Below, piece by piece: positions 58,473 through 64,000 of a DNA stretch of 64,000 nt. Made by a program: the position numbers and the translations under genes. The notes under the pieces are model-generated. The model searched no databases. It saw only the letters and a list, made by a program, of their open reading frames with translations, and was not told the origin of the DNA. Location of the stretch: assembly GCF_017982655.1 (NCBI RefSeq), contig NZ_JABXYX010000001.1:124001-188000 (forward strand). The letters run 5' to 3'. The first letter of the stretch is position 1; every line of letters begins with the position of its first letter. This stretch comes from Brasilonema sp. CT11. GTDB lineage: Bacteria > Cyanobacteriota > Cyanobacteriia > Cyanobacteriales > Nostocaceae.

Positions 58473-59291
58473 AAACAACTAAAGAAAATGCTCATCAGGG
58501 AGACGCGGTTATCAAACATCAGGGAGGCATGAAGATAGAGGATACCAAGACAAAGCGACAAACCAAATACGGGGAAATTCTTCCGAAAGATTCCCCACGT
58601 CACAGCGTCTAGTTATCTTCACGTTATCAACAGTGTCACAACGTCTCCTTTTCTTCGTGTATACGCCGAAAACACAAACCGCGTCAGTGCATCTTACAGT
58701 TTTTACAGCATAGAAAAAAATTCTTATGCATTACCTCAAAACTCTTGGTTGAGGCAGAATTTTGCTTTTTGGTTGCTTTTTGGCAACTGTTATAAATAAC
58801 TATTATAAATTTCTGATTGCCTTATAATAAATTATACAAAACATTATTGAAAAATTGCCAAAATGAAAAAAAAGATCAAAAAAAATTACAAAAAAATTAT
58901 AAATTCCTGAAAAACTTAGCAAAAAATTTGTGGAAAGTAAAATGAATGAAATGTATTTTAGTATGTAGAAAAAAAATAGACGAGTTACTTGTAAGCAAAA
59001 AGACATTGAGATTCTCAAAAATATTGAAAACTATGTTTTTTCATAAAACAGATAATCAGATCAGAGCCATGAGCAATAAAAGAATAAGTTAAAACAGTAG
59101 TTCCATATACTAAGATTGACGGTTAAACATAGTTAAGAAAATAGTTAAGAAAAAAATTGAGGAGTCAGACAAGCACTGTACGATTTTAAACAGCAAACTA
59201 TAAAAACAGTTAAGTCTCGTCAGGCCATCTATTGACAGAGTAATAAAAAAACAGGGAAGCTAACAAGTTCAGGAGCAAAGATAAAAAGCAT
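58473..59291. other. Long A/T-rich gene-free region upstream of the flavoprotein gene
   Basis: About 820 bp. From 58690 it is very A/T-rich with many runs of five or more A and little G/C until 59150. There is no credible open frame; one at 58803-59018 (-) is low-complexity Phe/Ile/Leu. A GTA-N8-TAC sequence at 59097-59110 resembles an NtcA site but is expected by chance about this often. Promoter of the next gene is probably here. Confidence 0.5.
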
Positions 59292-60416
59292 ATGTACGAC
59301 TGTATTATCGTCGGTGCGGGACCAGCTGGTGGAACAGCCGCATATCATTTAGCTAAGCGGGGACGCTCGGTATTGGTTCTGGAAAAAGAAACTCTGCCAA
59401 GATATAAACCTTGTGGGGGTGGAGTATCGCCAGCGATCGCCCAATGGTTCGACTTTGACTTTAGCCCTGCAATTTCCATCAAAGCAACCACAATTCGCTG
59501 CACCTGGAAAATGGGCGAACCTGTAGAAGCTGAACTAGGAATTCCTGAACCAGTTTGGATGGTGAGGCGCGATGTCTTTGACCATTTCCTGATTCAACAA
59601 GCTCAAAAGCAAGGGGCCCAACTCAAAGATAATACGGAAGTCAAAGGCATTGAATTTAAAGGTGACTGTTGGCAAGTCAATACAGCAAATGGATCTGTCA
59701 CAGGACGTTACTTAATTGCTGCTGATGGCGCAAAAGGACCAATGGCAAGATTGTTAGGCTTTAAAGAGCGCAAACGCCGTTTAGCAGGAGCTTTAGAAGC
59801 GGAAGCCGCAGCCAAAGTGGAAAACGGTCACATTGCTCACTTTGAATTTGGCATGGTCAAAAATGGTTATCTCTGGAACTTCCCCAAAGCGGATGGATAT
59901 TCTATTGGAATTGGCACATTTGTTGGCGGTGGTGAATCCCAAGATTTCAAGAGCATTTTGAACGAGTACAGCAGCTCGTTTGGTGTAGATCTCAAAATTT
60001 GCAAGCAGTATGGACATGCTTTGTGCTTGTGGAATGGCAATCAAAAGCTGCACACTGAAAATGCGGTTTTAGCTGGGGAAACTGCTTGTGTCGTTGATCC
60101 CTTCACAGCAGAAGGTATTCGCCCCTCCATTTTTAGCGGGATGAAAGCAGCAGAAGCTATTGACCAAGCTTTGGGTGGTGATATCAACGCCTTGGAAAAT
60201 TACACTGACATCATCAACGAAGAATGGGGTAGTGATATGGCTTGGGCGCAGAAATTAGCTGGGGCGTTTTACCGCTTTCCTGGTGTTGGTTACAAAGTGG
60301 GTGTTAGGCGTCCGTCATCTGTGAAAATTATGGGCAAACTTTTGTGTGGTGAAATGCGTTACAGCGAAGTGACTGGTCGAGCGCTCAAGCGCCTTGTTCC
60401 GGGTTTTGGTGGGTAG
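59292..60416 (+). CDS. Geranylgeranyl-reductase-family FAD-dependent oxidoreductase
   Basis: 374 residues. N-terminal FAD-binding motif VGAGPAGGTAAYHLAKRG, then LEKETLPRYKPCGGGVSP, the mid-chain VRRDVFDHFLIQQA, YLIAADGAKGPMARLLG, and the C-terminal LAGETACVVDPFTAEGIRPS, all features of the geranylgeranyl reductase group (ChlP relatives). ChlP itself reduces the chlorophyll side chain; this shorter protein is a paralogue whose isoprenoid or lipid substrate is not clear. Start ATG 59292 with AGGAGCAAAGAT upstream. Single gene. Confidence 0.88.
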   Translation: MYDCIIVGAGPAGGTAAYHLAKRGRSVLVLEKETLPRYKPCGGGVSPAIAQWFDFDFSPAISIKATTIRCTWKMGEPVEAELGIPEPVWMVRRDVFDHFLIQQAQKQGAQLKDNTEVKGIEFKGDCWQVNTANGSVTGRYLIAADGAKGPMARLLGFKERKRRLAGALEAEAAAKVENGHIAHFEFGMVKNGYLWNFPKADGYSIGIGTFVGGGESQDFKSILNEYSSSFGVDLKICKQYGHALCLWNGNQKLHTENAVLAGETACVVDPFTAEGIRPSIFSGMKAAEAIDQALGGDINALENYTDIINEEWGSDMAWAQKLAGAFYRFPGVGYKVGVRRPSSVKIMGKLLCGEMRYSEVTGRALKRLVPGFGG

Positions 60417-60542
60417 TCAAAAGTAGAGTGGGCATTGCCCACGATTTCATGATTTGTGGGCAATATCGGTTCGAGCGGTTAATCGATTGAATCTTGTGAC
60501 ACTTGTTACAGCTAACTGTCTAACTTAAAGTTTATATAGATA

Positions 60543-62363
60543 TCAGTCTTGACTCCTCAAAGCTTGGGCTAACAGGTAAACTTTAGTCCATTCACCCATT
60601 GCTTGGTGCATTTCGAGTTTTAGCGCTGAAGCTGTGTCTTCTATCGAATAACCTGCTTTACGCAACTCTAGGACTTGGCACTGCATGGGGGTTAATTGTT
60701 CATGCAATTGTTGCCATTGCTTAGGTGTCAATCCCAAGTTATGTTCTTTTAAAGAAATTGACAGCCAGCTATCTACTAATTCTGGTTTGCCTTTGAGGGC
60801 GAATACACGTACAGCATGGTAGCTAATTTTCTCTCTGAGTCGAAAGACTTCCTTGAGCGGCTGATTTAGTTTTTTGGCAATCTCATCTTGAGGCTTGCCT
60901 TGGAGATAGAGTCGCAACCAGTCAATAGCTTCTTCCCCAAGATTTTCATATAAATAATCCTCAAATTCCTGCTGAACTGTTTTACCCAGTGCTTGTTGTT
61001 CTTCTATCTCAATAGCTTCTTGATATTCAGCTACTGCCTGAGTATCAACCAAGTTGATTCGATTATCACTGTCATCTGTAAGAATTTCCTCAGAGACAAG
61101 CCTAACTAAGTCTTGAGTTGGTACTTGGGTTAAACCACCACGTTGAGTTCTTCTCAAGAAATTCACGAAACGATACGCCAGTAGAGGTTGATTACGTACT
61201 GGTCGCAAACAATACTCTTCTGTGCTGGCAAACAGTAGAGCGTTCTTGAGTCTATCATCAGTTGTCAATTCTGAAATAGAAATCATTTGTTGTTGTATGT
61301 AGCTATCGCTTTGCAGTAATTCTTGGATAACTTCTTGAAGTACATCCAGCACTGTGCGTTGGCGATCGCGACTCAAGGCAACCCAAGTTTGGATCTTATG
61401 ACGTAACGTTACCAAACTCCCTAATCGAGTGATCAGGTTGCGGTAAGCACGAACTCTCGCAAATCCTAAGTAACGCTGACGCAAAATCTTGTAGCGGTAC
61501 TCCATAGCTTGTTTGGCGATCTCCAGTTCCTTAGAGTTCAGTACCTCAAACCGATCTAAGTCACTTCCCACAAGCCATTTGACTATACTTTCTCTATTGG
61601 CAAAACTTTGTTCTGGACATTCGATATCCAGGCGCTTGAGCCAATATTGCGCTATACGTTCTGCTTCTAGGAGGGGCAATTTGGGTTTATTTAACCATAT
61701 TCCAGGAATCTCTACCTGTTGTCCCTGTTGAGTTAGGTTACTCAACTGAGCTACAGCACCTTCCAAGTCAGCATGGGTAAAGCGATCCTTACCACGGGCA
61801 TAAATTAGTAGTGGTTGAAATTCTGCTAACGACTCTGCAAAAGTTTCTACCACAGATGCCATGCGAACCCACTCTGTTTTATCCTGCAATTTCAACCCTG
61901 CAAGCACAGATGCAATTTCCTGCGCCACCTCACTCGGTCGCGTATACGCCAACGCCGTCCACCTCTGAACCTGAGCAAAATCCCGAATATCTGGATCATG
62001 GCTGTCAAGCTGCTGCTGCACATAAACAAGTAAAAAATCAGACAATTTATTTATCCGCTTGTCGCCAAAGCGAGAATTCCCCTTCAACTCCTTCAATAGC
62101 GCACTCCGCACCACCGTATCCATTTCATAAAGTTCATGCCCCACTTCATCACAAAGGCTAGAAAGCAGCAAATCCGCCACCGCCATCCAAGGGATGTTCA
62201 GCGCTTCACCGTTGATATCGCGTTGAAAATTAGCCCACATCCGGTAGAGTAAATCTGGTGTGAGGGCTAATGGAAAAGCAGCATGGTAAGCCAGATAGAG
62301 GTGCGCTTCTCCAAAACGTTCCCCAAAAGTTTTAATGCGGCGAGTGGCGACTTCTAGCTTCAT
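60543..62363 (-). CDS. Fusion of a conflict-system-type N-terminal module with a HetZ-like regulator
   Basis: 606 residues. Residues 1-220 resemble a module found at the N-terminus of many cyanobacterial MoxR/VWA-associated proteins: FGERFGEAHLYLAYHAAFPL, LTPDLLYRMWANFQ, IPWMAVADLLLSSLCDEVGH, ELYEMDTVVRSALL, QRWTALAYTRPSEVAQEI and LLIYARGKDRFTHADLEGA. From about 231 to 606 it matches HetZ-related proteins: AQYWLKRLDIECPEQS, RNLITRLGSLVTLRHKI, EEYCLRPVRNQPLLAYRFVN, LRREKISYHAVRVFAL-type FRLREKISYHAVRVFAL, LKEHNLGLTPKQWQQLHEQL and a final helix-turn-helix-like LTPMQCQVLELRKAGYSIED. HetZ is a heterocyst-commitment DNA-binding protein. The gene starts 8 bp after the PD-(D/E)XK-like gene, so they are co-transcribed. 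Confidence 0.72.
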   Translation of the reverse strand: MKLEVATRRIKTFGERFGEAHLYLAYHAAFPLALTPDLLYRMWANFQRDINGEALNIPWMAVADLLLSSLCDEVGHELYEMDTVVRSALLKELKGNSRFGDKRINKLSDFLLVYVQQQLDSHDPDIRDFAQVQRWTALAYTRPSEVAQEIASVLAGLKLQDKTEWVRMASVVETFAESLAEFQPLLIYARGKDRFTHADLEGAVAQLSNLTQQGQQVEIPGIWLNKPKLPLLEAERIAQYWLKRLDIECPEQSFANRESIVKWLVGSDLDRFEVLNSKELEIAKQAMEYRYKILRQRYLGFARVRAYRNLITRLGSLVTLRHKIQTWVALSRDRQRTVLDVLQEVIQELLQSDSYIQQQMISISELTTDDRLKNALLFASTEEYCLRPVRNQPLLAYRFVNFLRRTQRGGLTQVPTQDLVRLVSEEILTDDSDNRINLVDTQAVAEYQEAIEIEEQQALGKTVQQEFEDYLYENLGEEAIDWLRLYLQGKPQDEIAKKLNQPLKEVFRLREKISYHAVRVFALKGKPELVDSWLSISLKEHNLGLTPKQWQQLHEQLTPMQCQVLELRKAGYSIEDTASALKLEMHQAMGEWTKVYLLAQALRSQD

Positions 62364-62371
62364 GTGCTTTT

Positions 62372-62992
62372 CTAAACTGAAGTTTTCGACAAAGAACCCT
62401 GGAAGGGTTGCAAGAAAATTCCTAAAATCTTATCAACTTCTTTAATGTAATATTCAATAGAATCGATACAGACAATATTTTGTTGTAAAGTCAAGAACTT
62501 CCAGTTGGTTCCAGTTGTAACGACTCCATAGATAACTTCAATATCATTTCCTGCCCTTTGATTAAAAATCTGAGCAGCAAGCATTGTGGCAGCGCATTGC
62601 CCTAGCCCTGCAATAATATTCTCATTTTTTGCCTCAACCACTGTGACTACTGGAGCACTGATAAAGTACTGCTCACCAGACGCACTGAGGAGAAAATCAC
62701 AAAAGCCAGAGAGTCCTTGCGCTGGTTCAACATTAAACTCTGTACCAGAAAATAAGCTAATTCGATAATCCAGCTGTCGTCTGACTTCAGACAAGATGGG
62801 AGCAATAAGGAACTCGGAACGGGCTTTTTCACTGTTGATAGCAGTTGCTAAGGGTAAGTTTTCATCTAGCAAGCGTGTTAGCAAGTCAGATGGCTGCACT
62901 CCTGGTACATTCCGAAACAAATTGCGAGTTTCATCTAGAGTTAAGCCCAATGTATTTTTAGCTTTAGCGAGATTAAAATCACTGTATGCCAT
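62372..62992 (-). CDS. PD-(D/E)XK-nuclease-like protein of a cyanobacterial family
   Basis: 206 residues from the ATG at 62992, giving the family-typical start MAYSDFNLAKAKN; the frame runs on to 63028. Pattern: NTLGLTLDETRNLF, PLATAINSEKARSEFLIAPI, ISLFSGTEFNVEP, then the putative catalytic core with Asp in GLSGFCDFLLS and Glu-x-Lys in VVTVVEAKNENI, followed by GLGQCAATMLAAQIFN. This is the PD-(D/E)XK layout; nuclease activity in this family is not proven to my knowledge. Operon with the HetZ-like fusion gene downstream. Confidence 0.75.
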   Translation of the reverse strand: MAYSDFNLAKAKNTLGLTLDETRNLFRNVPGVQPSDLLTRLLDENLPLATAINSEKARSEFLIAPILSEVRRQLDYRISLFSGTEFNVEPAQGLSGFCDFLLSASGEQYFISAPVVTVVEAKNENIIAGLGQCAATMLAAQIFNQRAGNDIEVIYGVVTTGTNWKFLTLQQNIVCIDSIEYYIKEVDKILGIFLQPFQGSLSKTSV

Positions 62993-63282
62993 CTGTTTGT
63001 TGTGTTTATCATTTTTAGTCAGTTTCAACTGCCTTTAGCTGTTAGCCGAAACTTTAAGCTCAAACTTTATACCAATTAAGTAGGTCGATAGAAAAAAACA
63101 TAAAATACGATTCTTGCGATTGCTTCGCTCCACTGCGTTTCGCTCGCAATGACATTTCACGTTTAATGTTGAGCTACTTATCTGTAAACTTGCACTTTCA
63201 CTCTTGGCGTTCTTAGCGTCTTGGCGGTACCCTGCGGGAAGCCGCTGCGCGTCTACGTTTCATAAATATTAAATTGAGCTAC
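62993..63282. repeat. Spacer with palindromic repeats between VWA and nuclease-like genes
   Basis: Contains GCGATTGCTTCGCTCCACTG and CGTTTCGCTCGCAATGACA at about 63115-63153, a common type of interspersed inverted repeat (arms GCGATTGCTTCGC / TCGCTCGCAATG), and GGCGGTACCCTGCGGGAAG with GCCGCTGCGCGTCTACG at 63223-63258. Such insertions may separate two once tightly linked genes. Confidence 0.65.
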
Positions 63283-64000
63283 TTAAAACAGCCCATATTC
63301 TAATTGTGCACGGCTTCCGCGCCCCCGCAACACATCAATTGCCCCATCCAATCCTTGACGGCTAAACTCAAACATTGGCACCAAACGGGCGATTTCACCT
63401 GCTGTTGTGCCAAACCAACGTTCTTTTGCCATTGGGTTGAGCCATGCAACATAACGCACACGTTGTTTAAGCTGGTCGAGAAATTTTTGGGTTAATTCCA
63501 GTCGTTCTATGCTAAGACCGCCCCGTGCTGCCCCTGCATCACTAAAAATTAATACAGTGGAACGTTCCGGGCGTAGGTGAGCTAAAACATCTGTCACAGA
63601 TTCAGCTTTCTGGCGTGCCAGGTCTTGGTAAAGATACCGGGTGGGACAATTATGAAAGTAGTAAGTACCAGCCCCTCCTAAGCGTCCTCCCCGCTGGGCA
63701 GTATCCGCTAACCGCTGAGATAAAGCGTGAAACGGTACCATTGATCCCTTGTGATCAATCAGCAACAGCAACTCAGTTCGATTTATCCGACGGGGAAGCA
63801 AAACAGGTTCTAGTAAAACCCCTTTCTGTACAACTCGCTCAATGGTTGCTTCCACATCTAATTCTGTAGGCAAACCTTCGCGCACCAAACGGCGGAGATG
63901 TCGCCAGCTTTGTTTCATCTGCCGCCGAGTGACTGGGAAATACTCATCTGTTTGTGTGAAGCGATTAACAGTAATATCCTCATCTCGTTGAGTAGTAATC
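63283..64000 (-). CDS. VWA (CoxE-like) domain protein, 5'-truncated by window edge
   Basis: The frame is open through the right edge (reading ...TQTDEYFPVTRRQMKQSW), so the N-terminus lies outside; 239 codons are visible. Features: DVEATIERV, LLEPVLLPRRINRTELLLLID, the metal-site region DHKGSMVPFHAL (a variant of DxSxS), AGTYYFHNCPTRYLY, LIFSDAGAARGG, RVRYVAWLNPMAKERWFGTT and MFEFSRQGLDGAIDVLRG. In cyanobacteria these partner with a MoxR-type AAA ATPase, expected upstream beyond the window. The direction and neighbours suggest one unit with the next two genes. Confidence 0.85.
   Translation of the reverse strand, partial: ITTQRDEDITVNRFTQTDEYFPVTRRQMKQSWRHLRRLVREGLPTELDVEATIERVVQKGVLLEPVLLPRRINRTELLLLIDHKGSMVPFHALSQRLADTAQRGGRLGGAGTYYFHNCPTRYLYQDLARQKAESVTDVLAHLRPERSTVLIFSDAGAARGGLSIERLELTQKFLDQLKQRVRYVAWLNPMAKERWFGTTAGEIARLVPMFEFSRQGLDGAIDVLRGRGSRAQLEYGLF

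Noticed and set aside
59097-59110. GTA-N8-TAC, an NtcA-like site
   Set aside because: The pattern is expected by chance more than ten times in 64 kb, it is about 180 bp from the start codon, and no -10 box at the right distance was seen.
1-64000. tRNA, rRNA, tmRNA or riboswitch genes
   Set aside because: Scanning for T-loop sequences and clover-leaf arms by eye found none that hold; a tRNAscan-SE or Infernal run would be decisive.

Overview
The window comes from a filamentous, probably heterocyst-forming cyanobacterium of the Nostocales. The evidence is a split beta-prime RNA polymerase subunit (rpoC1 plus rpoC2) in the cyanobacterial order rpsT-tatD-rpoB-rpoC1-rpoC2, many HIP1 octamers (GCGATCGC), heptamer-type short tandem repeats, dense palindromic interspersed repeats, and cyanobacterium-specific families (cyanoexosortase, HpsJ-like, HetZ-like, DUF1997, DUF4079). 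I cannot name the species from the sequence.

Layout. 1-12.3 kb: end of rpsT, tatD and the RNA polymerase genes, closed by a good intrinsic terminator. The rpoB-rpoC1 and rpoC1-rpoC2 spacers are swollen with repeats, and the rpoC2 start codon lies inside a heptamer repeat. 12.3-16.1 kb: a truncated piece of a kinase/AAA signalling protein and a secreted GH5 cellulase with a CBM2 domain. 16.7-25.7 kb: hisD, a universal stress protein, a GNAT acetyltransferase, a CobE/CbiG-like gene overlapping an unrecognised 571-residue protein, an orphan gene pair bracketed by an 18-bp direct repeat, and a fused aminodeoxychorismate synthase. 25.9-41.7 kb: mostly housekeeping and stress genes (ankyrin protein, DUF4079, DUF1997, SDR, GH104 lysozyme, DAHP synthase, menH plus a CsoR/InrS-type metal sensor, HtrA protease, hslO, a repeat-rich membrane protein, uvrB), with a decayed PatG-type cyanobactin protease gene at 38.7-39.5 kb. 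42-44.4 kb: small stress-type proteins, each with its own terminator. 44.9-48.2 kb: a compact cyanoexosortase A locus (PEP-CTERM substrate, exosortase, associated protein, HpsJ-like protein). 48.4-60.4 kb: rpe, a subtilase next to a serpin, an AI-2E family permease, an LCP protein, an alpha/beta hydrolase, pyrH-frr and a geranylgeranyl-reductase-family flavoprotein. 60.5-64 kb (minus strand, running in from beyond the right edge): a VWA protein, a PD-(D/E)XK-like protein, and a 606-residue protein that joins a module known from MoxR/VWA conflict-type proteins to a complete HetZ-like regulator.

Two results stand out. First, the right-end cluster appears to link a VWA/MoxR-type conflict system to a HetZ-like DNA-binding protein, a domain combination I do not know from the literature. 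Second, palindromic repeat elements have inserted in frame into several unrelated proteins. Two 59-bp copies, in pabAB and in the patG remnant, share 42 identical bases, are read in the same frame, and differ in one hairpin by a compensating base pair. Family assignments are from memory of conserved motifs; no database search was possible.
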